NCBI GenBank assembly: GCA_018268995.1 | Contig: JAFDVL010000105.1 | Span: 1-38,382 of the forward strand | From: Acidobacteriota bacterium | GTDB lineage: Bacteria > Acidobacteriota > Blastocatellia > RBC074 | Length of the DNA: 38,382 nt | Direction: 5' to 3' | Shown here: positions 23,955 through 32,044 of the stretch, in pieces | How the letters are laid out: each line of letters starts with the position of its first letter | How positions within the stretch are numbered: the stretch's first letter is position 1 | Translations under genes and position numbers: made by a program | The notes under the pieces: model-generated | Databases searched by the model: none | Seen by the model: only the letters and a program-made list of their open reading frames with translations | What the model was told of the DNA's origin: nothing

Positions 23955-25388
23955 CTACACAAGCTCAGTAATGACATTGCCCAACACTTCGGTCAAGCGT
24001 TCTTCGCGCCCCAGATGCAAATAGCTGAGCGCCTCTTGATTGAGTCCTAACTGATGCAAAATCGTCGTGTGAATGTCGCGGAAATGCACGGGCTTTTCAA
24101 TCGCGCGCAAGCCGATCTCATCCGTCGCGCCGTAGACCTGCCCGCCCTTGATGCCGCCGCCTGCCATCACCATTGTGAAGCCGAGGTTGTGATGATCGCG
24201 GCCTTTGCTGCCTTGCGATTCCGGCGAGCGACCGAACTCGCCCCCAATCACAACCAACGTTTCATCCAGCAAGCCGCGCCGCTTCAAATCGGTCAGCAAC
24301 GCCGCCATCGGTTGATCGGTTTGCGCCGCCATCCGCAAGTGATTCTCTTCGATGTCGTCGTGCGCATCCCACTGCAAATTGCCCGTGCCGCCGCCCGACA
24401 CAGGGCAAACAAACCGCACGCCTTTTTCGACCAACCGCCGCGCCAGCAAACAACGCCGCCCATAATCATCCGTCAGCGGTTTGCCAATGCCGTAGAGATC
24501 AAGCGTTTCCTGCGGCTCATTCGAGAGATCAAAAATCGCAGGCGCTTCGGTCTGCATCTTGAACGCAAGATCATACGAATTCAGCCGTGCCGAAAACTCG
24601 GCATCATCGTCTGCCATATCCATTTGATTGAGCTGCTTCAGCAAGCCGAGTGTCTTGCGCCGCTGTTCCAGCGTCACGCCTTTGGGCAAATCCAGATTCA
24701 GCACCGGGCGATTGCCAGGGCGAAACATCGTTGGCTGATACACCGCAGGCAAAAAGCCATTTGCGTACATCGGCACACCTGCTTCCTGCGCGCCGTGCGG
24801 ATCAGGCAGGACAACATACGAAGGCAATGATTGCGCCTCGCTGCCCAACCCATACACCACCCACGAACCCATGCTCGGAAAGCCCGGAATGACGCGGCCC
24901 GTGAACAACTGATACTGCGCCGCCGAATGCACCACCATATCGCCGTGGCACGAACGAATGACGGCCATATCGTCTACGCGGTGCGCTAAATGCGGAAACA
25001 GATTAGACACTTCAATCCCGCTTTTGCCATAGCGTTGGAACGTGCGTTTCGTGCCGAGCAAGCGAGCATCCGGGGCCACGAATTGATACTTCGCCTCGCC
25101 AAACGCCGCCGGTCGTTTCTGCCCATGCAACTTGTTCAGCAGCGGTTTCGGATCAAAGGTTTCCATGTGGCTCGGCCCACCGCTCAGGAAGAGGAAGATG
25201 ACGGATTTCGCTTTGGCCGGACGATGCGGCTTCTTGGGCGCAAGCGGATTCCCAAGCTGCTGCGAAGCCTGCGCGCGGGCCTGTTCCTGCGCAAGCATCG
25301 CGCCAAACGCCAAGCCGCCGAAGCCGCCAAAAGCATCGCGCAAGAATTCGCGGCGATTGCGAGTGATACGATAATGTTCAGTCATCAT
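23955..25388 (-). CDS. DUF1501 family exported protein (copy 1)
   Basis: The 477-residue protein has a twin-arginine signal (RNRREFLRDAFGGFGGLAFGA) and the DUF1501 fold, related to alkaline phosphatases and sulfatases: VIFLFLSGGPSHMETFDPKP, MGSWVVYGLGSEAQSLPSYV, WDAHDDIEENH, TLVVIGGEFGRSPESQGSKGRDHHN and a C-terminal HLGREERLTEVLG. Metal-binding aspartates and histidines appear present, though no enzyme activity is established for the family. AGGAG lies 3 nt before ATG 25388 and 6 nt before ATG 25385, so 25385 may be the true start. It starts 18 bp after the S41 peptidase stop. Its usual partner, a DUF1549/DUF1553 protein, is encoded about 3.9 kb upstream in the same orientation instead of next to it. 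Confidence 0.88.
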   Translation of the reverse strand: MMTEHYRITRNRREFLRDAFGGFGGLAFGAMLAQEQARAQASQQLGNPLAPKKPHRPAKAKSVIFLFLSGGPSHMETFDPKPLLNKLHGQKRPAAFGEAKYQFVAPDARLLGTKRTFQRYGKSGIEVSNLFPHLAHRVDDMAVIRSCHGDMVVHSAAQYQLFTGRVIPGFPSMGSWVVYGLGSEAQSLPSYVVLPDPHGAQEAGVPMYANGFLPAVYQPTMFRPGNRPVLNLDLPKGVTLEQRRKTLGLLKQLNQMDMADDDAEFSARLNSYDLAFKMQTEAPAIFDLSNEPQETLDLYGIGKPLTDDYGRRCLLARRLVEKGVRFVCPVSGGGTGNLQWDAHDDIEENHLRMAAQTDQPMAALLTDLKRRGLLDETLVVIGGEFGRSPESQGSKGRDHHNLGFTMVMAGGGIKGGQVYGATDEIGLRAIEKPVHFRDIHTTILHQLGLNQEALSYLHLGREERLTEVLGNVITELV

Positions 25389-25406
25389 AGTCTCCTGTAT
25401 TTCCAG

Positions 25407-27779
25407 TTATCGCGCTGATGTGGATTTCTTCAAGGTCGAATCCAAATAGCGAATGCCTGCTTCCAGCACTTCGTCGCGCTCTTCTCGAATGCCTTGCGGC
25501 GTGGGTTCGACTTTGATGTGCGGCTGAATGCCGACGCGCTGCAATTGGCGTCCATCAATGTGGCGCACATCACCTCCCGTAAAGTAAACATAATTCCCGC
25601 CGGGCAAAACTAAGTTGGTGATACCGCCATTGGCTCCAACGGTGGGGCTTCCAATAAATGTGACATCCGTCGCGGCCTCAAAAAATAAGCACGTATGCTC
25701 TGACTGACTGAACGCCTGTTCGTTAATGAGCATCACGACTTTCCCTTTGTAGGTTGCCCCGGTCACAACGGGCATCTCTTGCTCAAACGAATAGGCGTAT
25801 TTGCCGCTGGATAAATCTACCGAATCAAAGTCCGTCGCCGCCCTGAAAGGAACGCGGATTTGCGTGACGGGGAAGTTTTTCTTTACGCTCAGACGGGGCC
25901 CGATTTCCCAAGCAGTACTCTTGGGATAACCGCGCATATCGAAAATCAGCCCTGGTGTGTTGAGGACAGCATCCATCGCTTTTTGCGCGTCAGCCCGTGG
26001 CAACCGCGCGAGGTCAATATAGCCATATCCATTCGCCAGCACCTGATAAATCGGCGTTTTGCGGGGCGGCACAGCCGCGACCGTTCGCCAAGAAGCCGTC
26101 CGCAATAACTCGACGACACGCCGCTGTCCATCCACTGCTTCGATTAGGAGTCTCGCTTTCGTGTCTTTTGCCCCTCGCAACGCAACCGGATAAACATCGC
26201 GATAAGCGGCTTGCGGCGTAGACAAAGCATAGAACCCGGCAAGATAGGCAATGCGTTTTTCCGTTGGTTCTCCATCAATCGCGACGATCACATCTCCGCT
26301 CTTTACGCCTGCGACTTGCATCGCTGTTTCGTCAAGCAAATGCGCAACGGTGAGTTTCCCGGTTGCAACGCGCAACGAAAGCGGCGGCGCGAATTCCCCC
26401 AGATGAGCGTCAAGAGCTTTCAGCCTTACGAAGCCGTGCGTGTCCTGTAGCCGTGCGACCATTTCAGCCACAGTCATCTCGTAATCAAGTTGTGTTTTGT
26501 TCTCCAGAAAGCGCGGAATGAACTCTGTCAACACGGTCTCCCAGGGCTTATCGGTCAGATGCTTGTACGGGAAAAAGTAGTGGATGACATTCCAAAATCG
26601 AAACAGCGCCAAGAGGCGATATTCGTCGGAAGGAAACGCCATCTGCGAGTAAGGGTTATCCAACACGTTGCGAATGATGGGAGGTGGCGAGGCGGTTGTT
26701 TTTGCGCGCCCTGGTGAAGCCCAGGCGGCACTGACCGCAGCCATCACGGCGCTTTCGCTGACAGCTTGATCTGGTAAATGCACATCCGGTTGAAAGAGCA
26801 GACTGCCGTTAGGATGGATGAATTCAGTGGTGCGGAAGCGCACGCGCACACCATCGGCTAACAACATCTCGTGCGTACTCGTACGGGGTATTTCGTCGTG
26901 TTTGCCAATTTGAATAATCTTCGCACCAGCTGCTTGCAAACCACTTAACAGGAAAATCAAATTGGGCGTTCTTTCATCTGTGATGACCGCTAACGGCTTC
27001 TTGCTTTCCGCTTTCCCCGCCAAAATCCTAGACGCCCGTGTGACAAAAGCTGAGCTATAGCCGAAGTCGTCCAACTGTGAAGCATAACCATTGTGAACTC
27101 GATAGCGTTCCGTGCCAAGCAGGATGTTTCCTTGTACAAACAGCGATAAGAACTCTTGCAAGAACTGCTTCAAATACTCTTCGGGTGTAGCAACGCCCTT
27201 GTAGCGACAGTCCCAAATAACGCCTTTCGCTTTTCCTATCGCTGCCATCATTTGTGGATAGGCGGTGGCGGAGCGTTCCTTCTCCTGCGTTGCCATCGCC
27301 GTCGCCCAAGCTGCGGCGTTCACGAGCACATAGTCTTCCAACACGCGAAAATAAACCGGGTCTTTCGCTGCTGTCGTCGGTGCCGATGCAACATTGCTTT
27401 CCGACACAGACACGACAACGGTCGTCGGGTCATCTAACACCTGGAGCATTCGATTCACAGCTTGCCGATATTCATCAGGCGTGCGCGCGGTTTTGATCTG
27501 CGGGATCGTTTTGACGAGTGCATCGTCCCAATCAATGTCTTGGTAGGCCAAGTAGGGGTGAAAGAATTTGACCGCGCCCCACAAACGTCCAACCGCCGCC
27601 AATCGCTCTATCGTGAGGGCATCAAGCGCTGCCGGGCGCATTTGTTCTTGTGCCCTGACCGTCACGTTGAGGCAGGAAACAACGAGCAGGGCGCTAAACA
27701 CAATACCTCTCAAACCACAAAGAGCATCGCGCAGCGATTCGCAGCGATTGCGGGTGATGCGAAAATGTTCAGTCCTCAT
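25407..27779 (-). CDS. S41 family serine peptidase with borrowed N-terminus
   Basis: The 790-residue protein has two S41-like halves. The first (about 45-330) contains RLAAVGRLWGAVKFFHPYL and GVIWDCRYKG without an obvious catalytic site. The second (about 380-780) repeats RLLALFRFWNVIHYFFPYK, then a PDZ domain (about 470-530, AGVKSGDVIVAIDG), and the peptidase core LIFDMRGYPK and NEQAFSQSEH, where S691 and E694 fit the S41 S-x2-E pattern. Such C-terminal processing-type peptidases cleave proteins outside the cytoplasm. The first 30 residues (MRTEHFRITRNRCESLRDALCG) match the Tat signal of the downstream DUF1501 protein, but the twin arginine is lost (R-C). A lipobox-like LLVVSC follows. The ATG overlaps the end of the TumE-like gene by 11 bp. 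Confidence 0.85.
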   Translation of the reverse strand: MRTEHFRITRNRCESLRDALCGLRGIVFSALLVVSCLNVTVRAQEQMRPAALDALTIERLAAVGRLWGAVKFFHPYLAYQDIDWDDALVKTIPQIKTARTPDEYRQAVNRMLQVLDDPTTVVVSVSESNVASAPTTAAKDPVYFRVLEDYVLVNAAAWATAMATQEKERSATAYPQMMAAIGKAKGVIWDCRYKGVATPEEYLKQFLQEFLSLFVQGNILLGTERYRVHNGYASQLDDFGYSSAFVTRASRILAGKAESKKPLAVITDERTPNLIFLLSGLQAAGAKIIQIGKHDEIPRTSTHEMLLADGVRVRFRTTEFIHPNGSLLFQPDVHLPDQAVSESAVMAAVSAAWASPGRAKTTASPPPIIRNVLDNPYSQMAFPSDEYRLLALFRFWNVIHYFFPYKHLTDKPWETVLTEFIPRFLENKTQLDYEMTVAEMVARLQDTHGFVRLKALDAHLGEFAPPLSLRVATGKLTVAHLLDETAMQVAGVKSGDVIVAIDGEPTEKRIAYLAGFYALSTPQAAYRDVYPVALRGAKDTKARLLIEAVDGQRRVVELLRTASWRTVAAVPPRKTPIYQVLANGYGYIDLARLPRADAQKAMDAVLNTPGLIFDMRGYPKSTAWEIGPRLSVKKNFPVTQIRVPFRAATDFDSVDLSSGKYAYSFEQEMPVVTGATYKGKVVMLINEQAFSQSEHTCLFFEAATDVTFIGSPTVGANGGITNLVLPGGNYVYFTGGDVRHIDGRQLQRVGIQPHIKVEPTPQGIREERDEVLEAGIRYLDSTLKKSTSAR

Positions 27780-28212
27780 GGTTGTCCTTCGTTTTACGTG
27801 TCCGTCGTGATCGGCGTTCTTTACCGGCAGATTGCCCTTCGTCCTTCACCAATCGCGCCGCCTCATCCAGCACCTGACGAAACTCCGGCTCAATCGCAGG
27901 CAGGATTTTCTTGCCCACATGTTTATGGTGCGGATGCGTTGCGACGTGTTCGTGATGCGGTGCGTTGTCATAGCGGAAAATCGCTACATCGTTTTGCACA
28001 AACTGATACCGATATTTGCTTTTGACCAAGCGACTTTTTTCGATGGTCACTCGTTCAGAAAATTCCAACCGCAAACCATCGGCAAAGTAAACGACTCCGT
28101 TAATCAACCCGCGCGCCGTATCGCGTCGCTTAATTTCGATTACAGCCTCGGTTGCGCCACTATATTCAATGGCTTTTTCGATCAGTTCAAAATGTTGGCT
28201 GACATCGCGCAT
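27769..28212 (-). CDS. TumE-like (DUF6516) putative toxin
   Basis: The 147-residue protein has the DUF6516 pattern: GLINGVVYFADGLRLEFSE, IEKSRLVKSKYRYQFVQ, then the histidine-rich core FRYDNAPHHEHVATHPHHKHVG, and a basic tail (RRSRRTRKTK). TumE-family proteins are annotated as toxins of toxin-antitoxin pairs, and the His/Asp-rich core may be the active centre. The ATG directly abuts the stop of the 94-residue gene (TAAATG), so translation is coupled. The C-terminal coding overlaps the S41 start. A functional pair is inferred from layout and family only. Confidence 0.75.
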   Translation of the reverse strand: MRDVSQHFELIEKAIEYSGATEAVIEIKRRDTARGLINGVVYFADGLRLEFSERVTIEKSRLVKSKYRYQFVQNDVAIFRYDNAPHHEHVATHPHHKHVGKKILPAIEPEFRQVLDEAARLVKDEGQSAGKERRSRRTRKTKDNHED

Positions 28213-28497
28213 TTAAGCCGCCGCCTTTTCGACGCTGAAATATTTCCTCATCAGATACTGATAATCTTCGAAGGTTCCAGCCCAATGCATGAAATCCTGG
28301 CTGTCCCCCATCAACCCGCGATTGAAACGAGCATAAAACTCGACGGTCGTAATGCCATATTTTTGCTCGAAGGCATTGAGTTCAGCAATCACGGCATCCA
28401 GGCTTTCCTGTGGATTGACCGGCGCTTTTAGTGCTTCCCGCAACGCCGGCACTTGCGATGGGCCGCCTTTTTTATAATGAATTTTGATTTTTGCCAT
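28213..28497 (-). CDS. Small protein paired with the TumE-like gene (candidate antitoxin)
   Basis: The 94-residue protein is not from a family I can name. It starts MAKIKIHYKKGGPSQVPALREALK, has a mid helix SLDAVIAELNAFEQKYG, and a conserved-looking TTVEFYARFNRGLMGDSQDFMHW segment followed by FEDYQYLMRKYF. There is no helix-turn-helix, unlike the usual TumA partner. GAGGAATTAACCGT before the ATG gives a good ribosome site. Its stop touches the TumE-like ATG, the small-partner-first order typical of type II toxin-antitoxin operons. It could instead be a substrate-binding partner of an unrelated two-gene module. Confidence 0.65.
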   Translation of the reverse strand: MAKIKIHYKKGGPSQVPALREALKAPVNPQESLDAVIAELNAFEQKYGITTVEFYARFNRGLMGDSQDFMHWAGTFEDYQYLMRKYFSVEKAAA

Positions 28498-28558
28498 ACG
28501 GTTAATTCCTCACACGAATGATACGCGGCGACGTGAAAAACGAAAAGTAATGAGGTCG

Positions 28559-29239
28559 TCAGCGCGCTGTCAGAAACTGCACAATTTCACGCATCACCTG
28601 ATCGCTGTGTTTCGTCGCAAACAGAAACTGCGCGTGTGCCGAGCTTTCGACAATCACTATTTTTTTCGGCTGCGGTGCTTTGTCATACTTCACCAAAATG
28701 CCCGGCAGCCGCAGCCCGTCTCCACTGGTATCATCGCGCCCGACAATGAACAGCAAGCGTCCTTTGAGTTTTTCTGTCGGCCCCTCTCCACCGCCCGTGC
28801 CAAGTAACACCAAGCGATCTATTTCCCCCGGCGCGGCAGCAATCGCCGCATCCGCCGCCGCTCCGCCGCCAAAACTGCCACCAATTATCGCTACAGTTTT
28901 CGCGCCCGTTTTTCGTAGGTAGCGAACCGCAGCTAATACGTCCAGATGCGGTGAAGCGTCTTTCGGCTGGCGCGGAGATTGCCCAAATCCACGAAAATCG
29001 AACGCCAGCACGTGGAAGCCAGCGTTAGCCAACACCTGCGCTTGCGGCTCCCAACTTTCCTTGGTGAAACGGCCTCCGTGCGCGAGTACTACACCGCGTT
29101 CGCCTGTGCCGTACAGATCGGCATAAATGATTCCGCCATCTTGCGTCGAGATGGAAAGTTTTTCTGGCGCTGATTGCCCCTTGCCACTAGATGCGACAAA
29201 AAATGTCAGGACAAGAACGAGCGCGAAAAGGTGATTCAT
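28559..29239 (-). CDS. Secreted alpha/beta hydrolase
   Basis: The 226-residue protein has a signal peptide (MNHLFALVLVLTFFVASSGKG) and an alpha/beta-hydrolase fold: oxyanion region VVLAHGGRFTKESW, FDFRGFGQS, nucleophile elbow GGSFGGGAA with S122, acid near LFIVGRDDTSGDG, and the late histidine in SSAHAQFLFA. It resembles dienelactone-hydrolase-like esterases or peptidases; the substrate is unknown. ATG 29239 follows the DUF1549/DUF1553 stop by 5 nt with no strong Shine-Dalgarno, which points to coupled translation. An alternative in-frame TTG at 29248 overlaps that stop. A 61-bp gap separates it from the candidate antitoxin gene. Confidence 0.83.
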   Translation of the reverse strand: MNHLFALVLVLTFFVASSGKGQSAPEKLSISTQDGGIIYADLYGTGERGVVLAHGGRFTKESWEPQAQVLANAGFHVLAFDFRGFGQSPRQPKDASPHLDVLAAVRYLRKTGAKTVAIIGGSFGGGAAADAAIAAAPGEIDRLVLLGTGGGEGPTEKLKGRLLFIVGRDDTSGDGLRLPGILVKYDKAPQPKKIVIVESSAHAQFLFATKHSDQVMREIVQFLTAR

Positions 29240-29244
29240 AATGC

Positions 29245-31272
29245 TCAATTCACGTACAAAAATGAGTTCAGATTCAGCAGCGTCAACGCAAACTCACGCT
29301 TTGGTTGCGTTTTCAGGAATTCGAGCGCGACTTGGATTTCTTTCGGCTTTGCAGGTCGTCCAGTCACGAGCCGATAACCGAGATCAATTTGCTTGCGCAG
29401 GTTCGGCCCCGCTTCGGCTTCTAATCGTTTCGCCAGGGCTTCGGCCTGTTCGTTGGCAAACGCGCCATTCATCAATTCCAAGGCTTGCGGCGCGTGCGTG
29501 CTGGATTCGCGGCGGGCGCAACTGACTTGCATGTCGGGCGCGTCAAAGACTTCCATCATCGGCAGGCGCAGGTTGCGTTTGGCGATCAAATAAACGCTGC
29601 GCCGCGTGTGCTCGCGCGGGTCTTTGGCTGGAACCCATTGCGACGGCTTATAAAGCAAATTCACCAAACCGGGATCAATCGGAACCATCACGCTCGGCCC
29701 GCCTTGCTTGAGATTCAATGTGCCGGACACGGCGAGCATGGCATCGCGCAGTTGTTCGGCTTCCAAGCGTTGCCGCGTGAAATGCGAATAGAATTTGTTG
29801 TCTGGGTCTTTTTTGTTGACGAGTGCTTTCAGGCCCGGATCGCTTGGCGGCGCGGATGATTGCTGATAGGTGTTGCTGTTCAGGATCAGACGATGAATAT
29901 GCTTAATGCTGAAATTGTGCGAGACAAATTCGTTGGCCAGATAATCCAGCAATTCAGGATGCGTCGGACGCGCGCCCATCCGCCCAAAATCATTGGCCGT
30001 CGCTACGATGCCACGTCCGAAATGATATTGCCAAATGCGATTCACCATCACGCGCGCGGTCAGCGGATTGTTTGGCTCAACAATCCATTTCGCCAGTTCC
30101 GCACGCGGCTTCGCCATTGTTTCCGGCAACTCCGGCGTGCCGTCTTCGAGCAACACACCGAGCGGTCGCATCCCGACGCGCTCGCGTTTCTGATTGTATT
30201 CGCCGCGCGTCAACAGATGAATCGGCGATTTCTTGTCGGGCTGATCCGCCACACTGTGCAACGCAGGCAGCGGCGGCGGCAACTGATCCTGCAATTCTTC
30301 CAGCTTGTGTTTGAGCGCTGCTTGTTGTTCCAGCGAAGCTGTGTCCATCTTGCCATTCAGCTTCAAAATCTCGCTGTTTATTTTGGTGATCTCTTTTTCG
30401 ATGGGATCGGCTTTGGCTTTGCGTGCGGACTGTTCTTCAGCGGAAGCTTTCGGGATGTCTTTGTCGTAGACGCCTGCGAAATAGGCTTGAATGCGATAGT
30501 AATCGCTTTGCCGCACGGGATCGAATTTGTGATTGTGGCAACGCGCGCAACCAATGGTGACGCCTAAAAACGCGGAGCCAACAACGTTCGTCATCTCGGT
30601 CAGGACTTCGTTGCGGCTGCTGGCGACTTCCTGATTGCCTGCGTTTTTGCGCAGCGGGCCGAGGCGATTAAAGCCTGCCGCAATCAGCAATTCATCGTTC
30701 TTGGCGTCGAGTTCATCGCCCGCCAATTGCTCCGTCACAAAACGATCATACGGCTTGTCTTCATTGAACGATTTGATGACGTAATCCCGATAGCGCCAGG
30801 CGTCGTTGCGATGCGTGTCATATTCAAACCCATCCGTTTCGGCAAAGCGCACAACATCCAGCCAATGTTGTCCCCAGCGTTCCCCATACTGCGGCGAGGC
30901 CAACAACCTCTCGACGAGCTTTTGATAAGCGTCGGGCGATTTGTCTTTGAGAAACGCTTCGACTTCACGTGGCGCGGGTGGCAGCCCAATCACATCGAAG
31001 TACAAACGACGAATGAGCGTCGGGCGATCTGCGAAAGGCGATGGCTGCAATCCTTCGCGTTGCATTCGTTGCAAGATGAACGCATCTATCGGCGTTCTGG
31101 CCCATGCCTGATCAGCAGCATTTTGAAATGTCGGCACGGCGGGCGTGGAGCGTTTCACAAAGGCCCAATGCGAACGTTCGCGTGGGGTATAGGTGCCGAG
31201 CGGCGCAATGTCTGACGCCATTCCCAGCGAAACCAGCAGCACGCCGACAGTCCCCAAAAGTTTGAAGTACAT
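29245..31272 (-). CDS. DUF1549/DUF1553 domain protein (copy 1)
   Basis: ATG 31272 is chosen because CGGAG lies 10 nt upstream and a signal peptide follows (YFKLLGTVGVLLVSLGMAS), giving 675 residues; the frame is open further upstream. The DUF1549 part (about 55-270) shows DAFILQRMQREGL, RRLYFDVIGLPPAP, YGERWGQHWLDVVRFAETDG and a CARCH haem-like site at 242-246 (CARCHNHKFDP). The DUF1553 part (about 410-660) shows MVNRIWQYHFGRGIV, FGRMGARPTHPELLDYLA and RRSVYLIAKRN. It lacks the N-terminal cytochrome domain present in copy 2. Function is unknown; these proteins usually sit beside a DUF1501 gene, here displaced downstream. It heads the minus-strand unit and has a good promoter. Confidence 0.88.
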   Translation of the reverse strand: MYFKLLGTVGVLLVSLGMASDIAPLGTYTPRERSHWAFVKRSTPAVPTFQNAADQAWARTPIDAFILQRMQREGLQPSPFADRPTLIRRLYFDVIGLPPAPREVEAFLKDKSPDAYQKLVERLLASPQYGERWGQHWLDVVRFAETDGFEYDTHRNDAWRYRDYVIKSFNEDKPYDRFVTEQLAGDELDAKNDELLIAAGFNRLGPLRKNAGNQEVASSRNEVLTEMTNVVGSAFLGVTIGCARCHNHKFDPVRQSDYYRIQAYFAGVYDKDIPKASAEEQSARKAKADPIEKEITKINSEILKLNGKMDTASLEQQAALKHKLEELQDQLPPPLPALHSVADQPDKKSPIHLLTRGEYNQKRERVGMRPLGVLLEDGTPELPETMAKPRAELAKWIVEPNNPLTARVMVNRIWQYHFGRGIVATANDFGRMGARPTHPELLDYLANEFVSHNFSIKHIHRLILNSNTYQQSSAPPSDPGLKALVNKKDPDNKFYSHFTRQRLEAEQLRDAMLAVSGTLNLKQGGPSVMVPIDPGLVNLLYKPSQWVPAKDPREHTRRSVYLIAKRNLRLPMMEVFDAPDMQVSCARRESSTHAPQALELMNGAFANEQAEALAKRLEAEAGPNLRKQIDLGYRLVTGRPAKPKEIQVALEFLKTQPKREFALTLLNLNSFLYVN

Positions 31273-31339
31273 GGCAATTACTCCGATAGAATTGTCGTCC
31301 GATGAATCTGAAAAAGCCCTTCTCGAAAAGAAGACCGCT

Positions 31340-31369
31340 ATCATAGTGTACGCTTTTGCTGCGCGTCAA
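31340..31369 (-). promoter_or_regulatory. Sigma-70-type promoter for the minus-strand unit
   Basis: On the minus strand TTGACG (31364-31369) and TATGAT (31340-31345) are separated by 18 bp, close to consensus. Transcription would start near 31333, about 60 nt before ATG 31272. It lies in the 218-bp divergent gap before the NTF2-like gene, for which no equally good promoter was seen. Confidence 0.6.
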
Positions 31370-31490
31370 TTTCTGGTCATACCAATTGCTATTGCACGCG
31401 CTATGAGATGCAGGTAAGCTCATCACCGCTGCGCCAATCGCAGCAATTCCCGCAACAGTTCACAAACACATCCTGAATTTGGGAGGCAGC

Positions 31491-31952
31491 ATGCAAATAC
31501 AATTCGCCATCTTGGCTTTTCTTCTTTCCTTTACGCCCTGGTTTGCACCAACAACTTCCGGCAGCAACGAAGAGGCTGCTATCCGCGTCGTCGTACAGAA
31601 GTATGTGGATGCACGCGAACGCATTGATCCCAAAGCCGTCGAACAACTCTTCACCGCTGACGCCGATCAATTGGTGTCTTCCGGCGAATGGCGCAAAGGC
31701 CGCGAAGCCGTAGTCAAAGGCACGATGGCGAGTTCCAACAGCACGGGCGGCAAACGCACGATCACGGTTGAGGCAATTCGCTTTCTTTCTTCTGACGTAG
31801 CCATCGCCGACGGGCGCTATGAGCTAACAGGCTTGGCGGGCGGCGCAACCCGAAGCATGTGGTCAACGTTCGTGTTCAAGAAAATCGGCAAAGAATGGCG
31901 CATCAGCGCGATTCGCAACATGCTGCCCGCCGCACCTGCGCCAAGCAAATAA
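31491..31952 (+). CDS. Secreted SnoaL/NTF2-like protein (SgcJ/EcaC-type)
   Basis: GGGAGG lies just before ATG 31491; an in-frame TTG at 31479 would include the ribosome site itself, so ATG is used. The 153-residue protein has a signal peptide (FAILAFLLSFTPWFAP) and one NTF2-like cone domain: AIRVVVQKYVDARERIDPKAVEQLFTADADQ, EAVVKGTMAS, VAIADGRYELTG and FVFKKIGKEWRISAIRNMLP. This fold occurs in ketosteroid isomerases, SnoaL cyclases and many small binding proteins, so the activity cannot be assigned. Its stop codon overlaps the first base of an inverted repeat. Confidence 0.8.
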   Translation: MQIQFAILAFLLSFTPWFAPTTSGSNEEAAIRVVVQKYVDARERIDPKAVEQLFTADADQLVSSGEWRKGREAVVKGTMASSNSTGGKRTITVEAIRFLSSDVAIADGRYELTGLAGGATRSMWSTFVFKKIGKEWRISAIRNMLPAAPAPSK

Positions 31953-32027
31953 TGTACGACAGGCGGCCCGCCTGTCATCTCTTGGCAACAATTACAGCGC
32001 AGGACAGGCGAGCCGCCTGTCGTACAT
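31952..32027. repeat. REPIN-like inverted repeat (25-bp arms)
   Basis: The arms 31952-31976 and 32003-32027 are complementary over 25 bp with one mismatch, spacer 26 bp. Each arm is itself palindromic around GACAGGCGG / CCGCCTGTC. It fills the gap between the NTF2-like stop and the ribosome site of the next gene, 18 bp before ATG 32045. Confidence 0.88.
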
Positions 32028-32044
32028 TTTTAGAGGAAAATTTG

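Noticed and set aside
24054..24830. Plus-strand 258-codon frame opposite the DUF1501 gene
   Set aside because: Antisense shadow of a conserved gene; rich in R, Q and H as expected for the reverse frame, with no domain.
31859..32044. Upstream extension of the DUF1549/DUF1553 copy 2 frame
   Set aside because: It runs through the NTF2-like gene end and the REPIN-like repeat; the signal peptide and ribosome site place the start at 32045.
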